Assembly: GCF_030908385.1 (NCBI RefSeq)
Contig: NZ_CP133091.1
Location: forward strand, 2,971,501-3,035,500
Source of the DNA: Mangrovimonas sp. YM274
GTDB lineage: Bacteria; Bacteroidota; Bacteroidia; Flavobacteriales; Flavobacteriaceae
Reading direction: 5' to 3'
Length of the DNA: 64,000 nucleotides
In this document: positions 45,379 to 53,088 of the stretch, one piece after another
How positions within the stretch are numbered: position 1 is the stretch's first letter
How the letters are laid out: every line of letters begins with the position of its first letter
The notes under the pieces: generated by a model
What the model saw: only the letters and a program-made list of their open reading frames with translations
What the model was told of the DNA's origin: nothing
Database searches by the model: none
Made by a program: the position numbers and the translations under genes

Positions 45379-45386
45379 CAAAGATG
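45379..45386 (-). promoter_or_regulatory. -7-like element of yceI
   Basis: Minus-strand CATCTTTG, one mismatch to TAnnTTTG; exactly 22 bp downstream of the first FNR-like site and about 26 bp upstream of the ATG. Confidence 0.55.
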
Positions 45387-45408
45387 CAACGGACGTAAGA
45401 ATTAAAAT

Positions 45409-45422
45409 ATGACATTCATCAT
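45409..45422. promoter_or_regulatory. FNR-like site 1 of the yceI-porin operon
   Basis: ATGACATTCATCAT: half-sites ATGAC and ATCAT (rc ATGAT) around four bases. Center lies 36.5 bp upstream of the last base of the -7 element, identical to hemN and uspA. Confidence 0.75.
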
Positions 45423-45446
45423 ACACCGACATAAACGACTGACAAC

Positions 45447-45460
45447 ATGACATTTATCAT
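45447..45460. promoter_or_regulatory. FNR-like site 2 of the yceI-porin operon
   Basis: ATGACATTTATCAT, 38 bp further upstream, same half-site pattern as site 1. Confidence 0.6.
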
Positions 45461-45526
45461 ATGTAAAATTTTTACTACAAAGGATGGCAAAAATGAGAAA
45501 TTCTCGTGAATTAAAAAGGCTTTTAC

Positions 45527-45552
45527 AAAAAAAATCGCCCTTAGGCGATTTT
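45527..45552 (-). terminator. Intrinsic terminator of hemN
   Basis: Stem AAAATCGCC/GGCGATTTT with a 4-nt loop, 5 bp after the hemN stop, followed by T run on the minus strand. Confidence 0.9.
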
Positions 45553-45556
45553 CAAT

Positions 45557-46918
45557 TTAAATGGTCATGGAAAAGATGGGTTTACCCGAGCTTTTCTGTT
45601 GAAGTTTAACATCAAACGCCATGCACACATTCCTTACAAAGGGCACTCCCTTTTCGGTAATCTTGATATTATTTTCTCCAATTTCAATAAGATCATCCTC
45701 TTCCATCTCTTTCAATTGCAAAACCACTTGCGGTAATGCATCAAAACACTCCTCTTTGTTTTCCCAAGATGTTTTAAACTGGCACATCAATCCCAAAATA
45801 TGTTTTCTAATAATTAAATCTTCCTCATTTAAGATATGTCCCCTAAACACAGGAATCAATCCTTCGTCAATTAATTGCTTGTAGCTTTCTATGTCTTTGG
45901 CGTTTTGAGCAAAGGCGTACCAGCTATCTCCAATAGCAGACACGCCCAAGCCAATCATCATTTGGGTTTTGGAAGCTGTGTATCCCATAAAGTTTCTATG
46001 CAACTGTTCTGTTTTCATAGCTGTGTACATGGAATCTGTAGGCAAGGCAAAATGGTCCATTCCAATCTCTTTATAACCTACTTGCTCCAAAAGCGCCTTT
46101 CCGTTTTCATATTGCTGACGTCTACTTTCGGCGGACGGCAAATCCTGTTCATTAAATCCTCTTTGACCATTCCCTTTAATCCAAGGCGTATGAGCATAAC
46201 CGTAAAATGCAATACGATCTGGTTTTAATGCCTTTGTATTTTCTATGGTTGTTTGAATATGCTCCATCTCCTGAAAAGGCAACCCAAAAATTAAATCATG
46301 GCCAATAGAGGTATACCCAATGGCCCTGGCGGCTTCTGTTACTCGTTTTACATTTTCAAAAGGTTGTACTCTATGAATGGCCTTTTGTACCTTCTCGTTA
46401 TAATCCTGAACCCCAAAACTTACTCTTCTAAACCCCAAATCGAATAAGGTTTGTAAATGAGCCTTGGTAGTATTGTTTGGATGTCCTTCAAAACTAAACT
46501 CATAACCAGGAGCCAAATCGGCACTTTCCAATATCCCTTGTATTAAGCTTCGCAGATGCTCTGGTGAAAAGAATGTAGGTGTCCCCCCTCCTAAATGCAG
46601 TTCCTTAATACTTGGTCTTTCCGGCAATAACTCGCAATACAACTCCCATTCCCGCAACACATACTCTATATAGGGCTTTTCAACTTCATGGCGCTTGGTA
46701 ATACGTTTATTACAACCACAAAAAGTGCACAGGCTTTCGCAATATGGTAAATGAACATAAAGGCTAATCCCTTCCTCCTTACTTTCAGCAAACGATGCTT
46801 TTAAGGACGCCTTCCACTGTTCTAAAGAAAAAGTGTCGGCATTCCAAAAGGGCACCGTAGGATAACTGGTATATCGAGGCCCTGGAACATTATATTTATT
46901 GACAAGATTACAATTCAT
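45557..46918 (-). CDS. hemN: Oxygen-independent coproporphyrinogen III dehydrogenase
   Basis: 453 residues, radical-SAM. The [4Fe-4S] ligands are Cys60, Cys64 and Cys67 in LPYCESLCTFCGCN (Cys69 is the extra conserved Cys of HemN), SAM motif HLGGGTPTF, and the HemN-specific C-terminal domain with QLHRNFMGYTASK and MCQFKTSW. Performs heme synthesis when oxygen is scarce. Its promoter has a TATTTTTG element with an FNR-like site 22 bp upstream. Next to uspA and the two-component system on the same strand, but each has its own promoter. Confidence 0.97.
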   Translation of the reverse strand: MNCNLVNKYNVPGPRYTSYPTVPFWNADTFSLEQWKASLKASFAESKEEGISLYVHLPYCESLCTFCGCNKRITKRHEVEKPYIEYVLREWELYCELLPERPSIKELHLGGGTPTFFSPEHLRSLIQGILESADLAPGYEFSFEGHPNNTTKAHLQTLFDLGFRRVSFGVQDYNEKVQKAIHRVQPFENVKRVTEAARAIGYTSIGHDLIFGLPFQEMEHIQTTIENTKALKPDRIAFYGYAHTPWIKGNGQRGFNEQDLPSAESRRQQYENGKALLEQVGYKEIGMDHFALPTDSMYTAMKTEQLHRNFMGYTASKTQMMIGLGVSAIGDSWYAFAQNAKDIESYKQLIDEGLIPVFRGHILNEEDLIIRKHILGLMCQFKTSWENKEECFDALPQVVLQLKEMEEDDLIEIGENNIKITEKGVPFVRNVCMAFDVKLQQKSSGKPIFSMTI

Positions 46919-46935
46919 TTTAGTTCAATTTTCGC

Positions 46936-46943
46936 CAAAAATA
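46936..46943 (-). promoter_or_regulatory. -7 element of hemN
   Basis: Minus-strand TATTTTTG, exact TAnnTTTG; about 17 bp to the hemN ATG; no -33 box where the FNR-like site takes its place. Confidence 0.7.
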
Positions 46944-46965
46944 AAAGGTACACCATCCTTAGCAT

Positions 46966-46979
46966 ATGATATTTATCAG
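46966..46979. promoter_or_regulatory. FNR-like site upstream of hemN
   Basis: ATGATATTTATCAG: half-sites ATGAT and ATCAG (one mismatch from ATCAT) around four bases, 22 bp upstream of the -7 element. Confidence 0.72.
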
Positions 46980-47020
46980 TGCAATATTTGGCTTCCTTAC
47001 AGAACCATAGAGCTCAATAG

Positions 47021-47860
47021 CTATTTAGACGGTCTATGTTCGTGAAGTACCAAAAATGGAATATTGGTTAAATAGGTAAGTTTTTTAACACTTGGCTGAA
47101 ACAACAAGCGTTGCATATAATTTAGGTTTTTAGCTACCATCGCAATTAAATCCACACCTTGATCCTCAACAAAAGACTGGATAGCAGCTTCTAGCTTTTT
47201 ATCATTAAAGAAATTGAAACTATGATGGAAATAGCTTAAAAATGCCTCTAGGTACTTTTTGTTTTTAACCTGATCAGGAAACAACTCGCTGCCCTTTTTG
47301 CATACATGCAGCACTCTGAAATTGGTATTGAAACGTTTCAGGATAGCTCCAATAGATTGCAACGTATCATCATTATAGATCATGGAAAAATCTGTAGGAA
47401 ATATAATTTCCTTGCAATCATGAAACTTGGCTTGCTGCGGTACCACCAGCGCATTACATTTTACCTTTGTAATAATTTCGTGGGTTCGAGTTCCAATTCC
47501 TGAATTTTCAAAAGTATTGGCTCCTTTAGTCCCAATAACAATGGCATCTATTTTCAGCTTTTTAACCTGACTTCTAACAGATTCAACAAAAAAATTATGA
47601 TCAACTACCGTGTGAAATGTAAAATGATGCCCTTTTGGAAGCTCCTTTTCTATATTTGAGCGCAGCTGCTCTAATCGTCTATAGGTTTCATCCTGAAGGG
47701 TAACAAGCTCTGTTGCCGACAGATTTGCCATACCATTTCTCAACACATTTACATGCAGCAAAAAAAACTCACAGGACACCCCTTCATAAAACTTGATGGC
47801 GTATCTAATGGAGTTTAATGAGTTTTCTGAAAAATCTGTTGGTAATAGTATATTTTTCAT
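47021..47860 (-). CDS. Tandem universal stress protein (UspA)
   Basis: 279 residues with two Usp domains: first MKNILLPTDFSENSLNSIRYAIKFY with VIGTKGANTF and ALVVPQQ (about 1-145), second EIIFPTDFSMIYNDDTLQSIGAIL (about 150-279). ATP-binding glycines of the first domain (GTKGANTFENSGIGTRTHEI) are partly kept; the second lacks the GxxG-9x-G(S/T) motif. A stress or hypoxia-linked modulator. Its promoter has the same FNR-like geometry as hemN. Confidence 0.9.
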   Translation of the reverse strand: MKNILLPTDFSENSLNSIRYAIKFYEGVSCEFFLLHVNVLRNGMANLSATELVTLQDETYRRLEQLRSNIEKELPKGHHFTFHTVVDHNFFVESVRSQVKKLKIDAIVIGTKGANTFENSGIGTRTHEIITKVKCNALVVPQQAKFHDCKEIIFPTDFSMIYNDDTLQSIGAILKRFNTNFRVLHVCKKGSELFPDQVKNKKYLEAFLSYFHHSFNFFNDKKLEAAIQSFVEDQGVDLIAMVAKNLNYMQRLLFQPSVKKLTYLTNIPFLVLHEHRPSK

Positions 47861-47878
47861 TGTTCACACTTTCTTACA

Positions 47879-47886
47879 CAAAAGTA
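47879..47886 (-). promoter_or_regulatory. -7 element of uspA
   Basis: Minus-strand TACTTTTG, exact TAnnTTTG, 18 bp before the ATG. Confidence 0.7.
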
Positions 47887-47908
47887 ATTTGAAAGTGTTT
47901 TTAAAAAT

Positions 47909-47922
47909 ATGATTTAAATCAT
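47909..47922. promoter_or_regulatory. FNR-like site upstream of uspA
   Basis: ATGATTTAAATCAT, a perfect ATGAT-N4-ATCAT palindrome, 22 bp upstream of the -7 element; directly behind the response-regulator gene. Confidence 0.78.
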
Positions 47923-47942
47923 ACCCTCCTATTAACCCCTTG

Positions 47943-48998
47943 TTAGTGCATATCTTGCAACCTTTCCAAATCTAAAATTCGTATGTTTTTTCCTTTAATT
48001 TCAATAATACCCTGTTTCTTGAAATTGGAAAGGGTTCTAATTAAAGTTTCGGGAGCAATGCCAGCCACACTGGCCAAATCACTTCTAGAAATTGTTATGG
48101 CCTTATTGGTATCGTGGTTAAGTTTTTCTGCAAATTTTATAATCGTAGAAGCTGTTTTTTTATTGACAGAACTGTAGGCCATTTGCAACAATTGATCCTT
48201 AATACCTAAAATATCGTTGGTAAGAAGTTGCATTAATTCCAACGCAATTTTATGGTTATTATCCAACAAATCCTTCAGGGTCTTCTTGGAAATGCAAGCC
48301 ACCTCTGTATCAACTATGGCTGTCGCCGTTTCTTGATAGGGTCTGTCTTGAGAAAAGGAGGCATAACCAAACAGGTCGTCTTCATTATAAAGTGACGTTG
48401 TTAGATCTTTACCCAGTTCATCCAACTTATGGCTTTTTACCGAACCCTTTGTAATTAAATAAATGAAGTTTGAATTTTGACCTTCTTCATATATCGTATC
48501 CCCTTTTTGAAAACAAATAACATCGCCATTGTCATCAAAAAAGTTTTTTAAATCGTTCAAGGTTTCCAACTCGTCCGCATTGGCTTCTGGAACAGGCATT
48601 TCTTGCGACGCACGCTGGTCCTTTAAAATTTCGGATTTTGCCAACCTGCTCTCAATGGCATTAATAAGTTCATCTTCTTGAAAAGGTTTAGGGATGTAAT
48701 CATCGGCCCCCAATTCCATTCCCTTCCGTACGTCTTTACGTTCAGTTTTGGCAGATAAAAATATGAACGGAATATACTTAGTGTCTTCATCTTTAGATAA
48801 AGCCTCCAAGACGCCATATCCATCCAGTTCAGGCATCATAATATCACAAATTACAATGTTTGGAAGGTCGTCCTTTATGTGTTCAATTGCATGTTTACCA
48901 TTAGGTGCCGTGTTCACCGAATACCCAGAGAGTTCTAATAATTCGGCGGTATTTTCCCTAAGCATGGTATCATCTTCAATCAACAGTATTTTCTTCAT
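47943..48998 (-). CDS. Response regulator: receiver domain fused to CRP/FNR-type sensor and HTH domains
   Basis: 351 residues. Receiver domain 1-120: acidic Asp9/Asp10, phospho-Asp52 in CDIMMPELDGYG, Ser82 and Lys104. A linker is followed by a cNMP-binding-like beta-roll (about 150-245; ICFQKGDTIYEEGQNSNFIYLITKGSV) and a CRP-type HTH (about 275-340) with recognition helix region SRSDLASVAGIAPETLIRTLSNFKKQG. Glu317 and Arg321 match the DNA-contacting ETxxR of CRP and FNR, which read a TGA core; no Fe-S cysteine cluster is visible. The gene overlaps the kinase gene by 23 bp, so it is the cognate regulator. Probably binds the ATGAY-N4-RTCAT sites at uspA, hemN and yceI. Confidence 0.92.
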   Translation of the reverse strand: MKKILLIEDDTMLRENTAELLELSGYSVNTAPNGKHAIEHIKDDLPNIVICDIMMPELDGYGVLEALSKDEDTKYIPFIFLSAKTERKDVRKGMELGADDYIPKPFQEDELINAIESRLAKSEILKDQRASQEMPVPEANADELETLNDLKNFFDDNGDVICFQKGDTIYEEGQNSNFIYLITKGSVKSHKLDELGKDLTTSLYNEDDLFGYASFSQDRPYQETATAIVDTEVACISKKTLKDLLDNNHKIALELMQLLTNDILGIKDQLLQMAYSSVNKKTASTIIKFAEKLNHDTNKAITISRSDLASVAGIAPETLIRTLSNFKKQGIIEIKGKNIRILDLERLQDMH

Positions 48999-50238
48999 AT
49001 TTTATTTTATTTGGGATGGACATTACAAAGGTGGTCCCTTGATTTTCTTTGCTGTCAAAGGTAAGATTCCCCCCTAAATTTTTCAAGTGACTTTTTACAA
49101 TATTCAAGCCTATTCCGGTACCTTCTACCAACAGCACGTTTTCAGCCCTAAAATAGCGTTTAAATATATTTTTCTGATCTTTTTTAGGGATTCCCACCCC
49201 TTCATCAATCACTTTAAAGATAGTATTGTCCTTCTTCTGCTTAATTACAATTTTAATAGTAGAGTTTTCTGGGGAATATTTAATCGCGTTGCGCACCAAA
49301 TTAGAAAGTCCCAATTCAACAATTTTCTCATCTTGAGTCAAACTAATGTCGTCAATATCTTCTGGGTAGATAATATTTTGGCCTTCCTTTAAAAGCATAT
49401 TGGCATCGTAAATGACTTCATTAACCACTTTACTCAACTTAAAGGTGCTTACTTGGTAGCTTATGTTACCGGTTTCCAATTTTTCTATGGAAAGGAAGTC
49501 TGTAAGTATGTTATTAAGGTAATGTACCTTATTGGTGATATTCCCTATTTGCTTATCGCGCTTCTCTTGATGCTCTGTCAATTTATATTTTCCTAAAAGC
49601 ATGGTAGAGGTTAAAATACCGCTGAGAGGTGTTTTAAACTCGTGAGACACCAAGGACAAAAATTTTGTCTTTAAATCGTTGAGCTCCTTTTCCTTTTTAA
49701 GGGCCTTTTTAACCTTCTTTTCAGCCTCCAGTCGCTTCTCGTTTTCCATCCTCAACTCCAAGTTCAACACTTTGAGTTCTTCTACCGATTCACTCAACGC
49801 CTCCGTTCTTTTAGCTACCTTCTGTTCCAATTCTGCATTCAAATCCAAAATTTCCTTTTCATGCTGCTTTCTAACGGAAATATCACTAATGATGGCCATT
49901 ACAATCTTTTGACCATGAAGTTCTACAATGTTCAAACCTATTTCTACAGGAAACAAATTGCCATCCTTTTTAAGGGCAAACAAATCCATGCCCTTTCCCA
50001 TTTGACGGGATCGATCCTCGGAAATGAACATGCTTACTTTTTTTTCATGACCATGTTGATGGTCTTTAGGAAGAAGAATAGACAACGGCTGCTGCAAGAG
50101 CTCATCATGCTCATAGCCAAACATATTCTCGGCAGAAGAGTTGGTCGCAATGATAGTATGATTTTGATTTACAACAACAACTCCTTCCGAAACAGATTCA
50201 AAAAGGAGCTGAAAAACGTCATTTTCTCTTTTTAACAT
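48976..50238 (-). CDS. PAS-domain sensor histidine kinase (soluble)
   Basis: 420 residues, no transmembrane segment. PAS domain about 8-125, coiled-coil linker 130-190, HisKA with phospho-acceptor His199 in SLVSHEFKTPLSG, and HATPase with NLVRNAIKYSP (N box), DEGVGIP and GTGIGLNIV (G boxes). The PAS segment DHQHGHEKKVSMFISEDRSRQMGKGM aligns without gaps to my recollection of the FixL heme-PAS F-helix, placing His64 at the heme-ligand position; the distal Arg of FixL is a Met here. Heme binding is inference. First gene of the kinase-regulator operon. Confidence 0.88.
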   Translation of the reverse strand: MLKRENDVFQLLFESVSEGVVVVNQNHTIIATNSSAENMFGYEHDELLQQPLSILLPKDHQHGHEKKVSMFISEDRSRQMGKGMDLFALKKDGNLFPVEIGLNIVELHGQKIVMAIISDISVRKQHEKEILDLNAELEQKVAKRTEALSESVEELKVLNLELRMENEKRLEAEKKVKKALKKEKELNDLKTKFLSLVSHEFKTPLSGILTSTMLLGKYKLTEHQEKRDKQIGNITNKVHYLNNILTDFLSIEKLETGNISYQVSTFKLSKVVNEVIYDANMLLKEGQNIIYPEDIDDISLTQDEKIVELGLSNLVRNAIKYSPENSTIKIVIKQKKDNTIFKVIDEGVGIPKKDQKNIFKRYFRAENVLLVEGTGIGLNIVKSHLKNLGGNLTFDSKENQGTTFVMSIPNKIKYEENTVD

Positions 50239-50321
50239 GGCAAAACTTTACAAGCAACTAATGTACAAAAGAGTTTTGAAGAAGCTAGCAATATTCCAAT
50301 TAACTTGCCCAAAATGACACA

Positions 50322-50346
50322 CAAAAAAAGACCTTTTAAAAGGCCC
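50322..50346 (-). terminator. Intrinsic terminator of the SYLF-domain gene
   Basis: Hairpin GGCCTT-TTAA-AAGGTC followed by seven T on the minus strand, about 26 bp after the stop. Confidence 0.75.
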
Positions 50347-50372
50347 TTTATAACGTCTTGAACACATCTTTT

Positions 50373-50906
50373 TTAGAATGATTTATATTTAAATTTTTGA
50401 CCTCCCACAGACACTTCGGCCATCAAACCTCCCTTAGTATGTGTAAATACGGCCACACCGTCCTTGTATTTCATATCCAAACTTTTACCTTCTGTTAGAG
50501 CTGTTGCTGAAATCCCTGCGTCAAATTCAAATTTACTTTCCTTGAATTTATCGACCTCTTCCTTGGTTTCAAAAAAGATTACCTCTATCAAGGCTTGCCC
50601 CCCAATTTGGGCGCCTACACTTATCTCCTTAACACTAGCCATTCCCTTTTTATGACCATATTCATACAACACGCCATTTCCAGAAGCTCCTCCAATAATA
50701 AGCCCGCCCTTCCCTACATTGGGAAAGACTACACAACCAGCAGATTTATCGAAATACTCACGTAGCCCTGGATTTACTTCCAATAAGGTTGCCACAGCCT
50801 TATCGGCTTCCTCAATAATCTTTTGGTCTTTACTCGATTGTGCGGACAGCGTCAAAGCAAGGTTTCCTACAAATAGGAATACCATTAATTTTTTAAAATG
50901 TCTCAT
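50373..50906 (-). CDS. SYLF/YSC84-domain lipid-binding protein
   Basis: 177 residues with a signal peptide (LMVFLFVGNLALTLSAQ). SYLF domain: CVVFPNVGKGGLIIGGASGNGVLYE, MASVKEISVGAQIGGQALIEVIFFE, FEFDAGISATALTEGKS and GVAVFTHTKGGLMAEVSVGGQKFKYK. Family binds phosphoinositides in eukaryotes; in bacteria an exported protein of unknown role. Monocistronic. Confidence 0.9.
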   Translation of the reverse strand: MRHFKKLMVFLFVGNLALTLSAQSSKDQKIIEEADKAVATLLEVNPGLREYFDKSAGCVVFPNVGKGGLIIGGASGNGVLYEYGHKKGMASVKEISVGAQIGGQALIEVIFFETKEEVDKFKESKFEFDAGISATALTEGKSLDMKYKDGVAVFTHTKGGLMAEVSVGGQKFKYKSF

Positions 50907-51107
50907 AGTCTTTTTACGGATTAAATAATTAATTAATAGACAGTTAAATTACCAAAATCCGATGACTTTTTGAAATTGACGACCGTTTATTTTTAACAAA
51001 ACTTCTCTGTCACAGACAGTTGCAAAATATACACCCTTTCCTAACCAGAATGCACATTCAAAACCATAGATATTTAGTACTTTTAAAGTGTCTAATTAAC
51101 ATTTAAA

Positions 51108-53024
51108 ATGAAAAAATTAACCCTACTTCTAATCGCTGTTATAAGTGTTTCTTGTTCCAAAAAAGAAACGCAAAAACTATTATCCAACCCCGCAAACACT
51201 TTATCTGTTGAAGTTGGTCTAAATGCTAACAAGCAACCTTACTACCTTGTGTTTGACAAAACTGAATTGGTGATTGACTCTTCAAGTTTGGGCCTTGTAA
51301 GAGAAGATGCCAACTTTTTCAACAACATGACCTTAAAAGGTATTTCTGAAGCAAAAAACGTTACTGACAAGTACAGCATGCTTCACGGCAAGCAAAAGCA
51401 TATGACTTATGAGGCCAACCAATACACCGTTGACCTTGAAAACGCTAATGGACAACCTATGCAAATTGTCTTTAATCTCTCAGATGACGGGGTTGCCTTT
51501 AAATATGTGTTCCCAAACACCTCTGAAGACATTAAAAAAATCACGGAAGAACTGACTACCTACAACTTTCCTGAAACGGCTAAAGCTTGGGTGCAACCAA
51601 TGTCAAAAGCAAAAACTGGCTGGAGCAGCACCAATCCTTCCTACGAAGAACACTATTATCAAAATGTAGCTATCAACACCAAATCGGAGATTGGTGAAGG
51701 TTGGGTATACCCTGCTCTTTTTAACAGCAATGACACTTGGGTGCTGATTTCAGAAACTGCTTTGGAACCTAATTATTGTGGTACCCATTTACAATATAAG
51801 GACGATAAAAAGTCGCCGCAAGTGGTATTTCCTCAAAAAGAAGAGTTCTTCCCAGGCGGTGCCCTTAACCCAGAATCCAAATTACCTTGGGAAACACCTT
51901 GGCGCATTCTTGCCATTGGCGATCTTGCTACGGTTACCGAAAGTACCTTGGGAACCGACCTTGCCAAGCCGGCCATAGATATGGACACGTCATTTATAAA
52001 AGGAGGACTTGCCTCTTGGAGTTGGGTTTTGTTGAAAGATGATTTTATCACTTACGACACTACCAAAAAGTTCATCGATTATTCCGCGTCCATGAACTGG
52101 CCTTACTGCCTTATCGATGTGAATTGGGACCAAAAAATTGGGAACGAAAAAATTAAAGAATTAGCCGAATATGCCAATTCTAAAGGCGTTAAAATATTGG
52201 TTTGGTACAATTCATCCGGAGATTGGAATGAGACGCCGTACACCCCTAAAAGCAAATTGCTTACCCATGAGAGCCGTACCACTGAATTTGAAAAGTTAGT
52301 GGATCTAGGAGTTTCTGGTGTTAAAATTGATTTCTTTGGAGGCGATGGACAATCTATGATTGCGTATTACCACGATATCTTAAAAGACGCCGCCCAACAC
52401 AAGCTTTTGGTGAACTTCCATGGTTGCACCTTACCAAGAGGATGGCAACGTACCTACCCTAATTTAATGACCATGGAATCCATAATGGGAGAAGAATTTG
52501 TAACCTTTGACCAAAGAAACGCCGATTTACAGCCTAACCACTGTACCATGTTACCATTTACTAGAAATGTGTTTGATCCAATGGACTTTACTCCAATGGT
52601 ATTGGATTCTATTACTAACATCAACAGAAAAACCACAAACACTTTTGAGTTGGCATTGCCTATTCTGTTTACATCAGGGGTGCAACATATGGCAGAAATC
52701 CCTGAAGGCATGCAAAAGCAACCCGACTATATCGTAGACTTTTTAAAGGATATTCCAGTAAATTGGGACAGCAGTAAATTTATATCCGGATTCCCAGGGA
52801 AAGATGTCGTAATAGCAAGAAAGTACAATGGGAATTGGTATGTAGTAGGCATCAATGGAGAAGACAAAGCCAAAACTTTAGAAATGGACCTTTCTTTTAT
52901 TGGTGAAGGTAACGGCACCATGATTGCTGATGAAGATGATAAATTTGTATTGGAACCTGTAAACGCAGCTACCGTAAAAACTGTAGACGTACAACCTTAT
53001 GGTGGATTTGTAATGAAGTTTTAA
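51108..53024 (+). CDS. GH97 glycoside hydrolase lipoprotein
   Basis: 638 residues. Lipobox ISVSC (Cys16). GH97 N-terminal beta-sandwich (about 25-290; FNLSDDGVAFKYVFP, GWVYPALFN), TIM barrel (290-560) and C-terminal sheet. The barrel has GVKIDFFGGDGQ with Asp408, the nucleophile position of retaining GH97 enzymes; Glu457, Glu462 and Glu463 are acid/base candidates (Glu463 has the spacing known from BtGH97b). Retaining GH97 members are alpha-galactosidases or bifunctional beta-L-arabinopyranosidases. The arabinose locus next door makes the second activity worth considering. Outer-membrane or periplasmic. Confidence 0.88.
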   Translation: MKKLTLLLIAVISVSCSKKETQKLLSNPANTLSVEVGLNANKQPYYLVFDKTELVIDSSSLGLVREDANFFNNMTLKGISEAKNVTDKYSMLHGKQKHMTYEANQYTVDLENANGQPMQIVFNLSDDGVAFKYVFPNTSEDIKKITEELTTYNFPETAKAWVQPMSKAKTGWSSTNPSYEEHYYQNVAINTKSEIGEGWVYPALFNSNDTWVLISETALEPNYCGTHLQYKDDKKSPQVVFPQKEEFFPGGALNPESKLPWETPWRILAIGDLATVTESTLGTDLAKPAIDMDTSFIKGGLASWSWVLLKDDFITYDTTKKFIDYSASMNWPYCLIDVNWDQKIGNEKIKELAEYANSKGVKILVWYNSSGDWNETPYTPKSKLLTHESRTTEFEKLVDLGVSGVKIDFFGGDGQSMIAYYHDILKDAAQHKLLVNFHGCTLPRGWQRTYPNLMTMESIMGEEFVTFDQRNADLQPNHCTMLPFTRNVFDPMDFTPMVLDSITNINRKTTNTFELALPILFTSGVQHMAEIPEGMQKQPDYIVDFLKDIPVNWDSSKFISGFPGKDVVIARKYNGNWYVVGINGEDKAKTLEMDLSFIGEGNGTMIADEDDKFVLEPVNAATVKTVDVQPYGGFVMKF

Positions 53025-53041
53025 ACCTCAACATCACAAAT

Positions 53042-53071
53042 AAAAAAAGCGGGTCAAGGCCCGCTTTTTTC
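53042..53071. terminator. Bidirectional intrinsic terminator between GH97 and the SSS symporter
   Basis: Stem AAAGCGGG/CCCGCTTT with a 6-nt loop, flanked by A and T runs, between convergent genes. Confidence 0.9.
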
Positions 53072-53088
53072 GTATTACACTTTATGTT

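Noticed and set aside
45354-45389. Longer yceI start at 45389
   Set aside because: It begins upstream of the predicted transcription start and in front of a good signal peptide.
51068-51107. Second full copy of the arabinose operator before GH97
   Set aside because: Only an AAAGTGT half-site is present; the imperfect TTAG...CTAA symmetry needs an indel and no -7 element matches.
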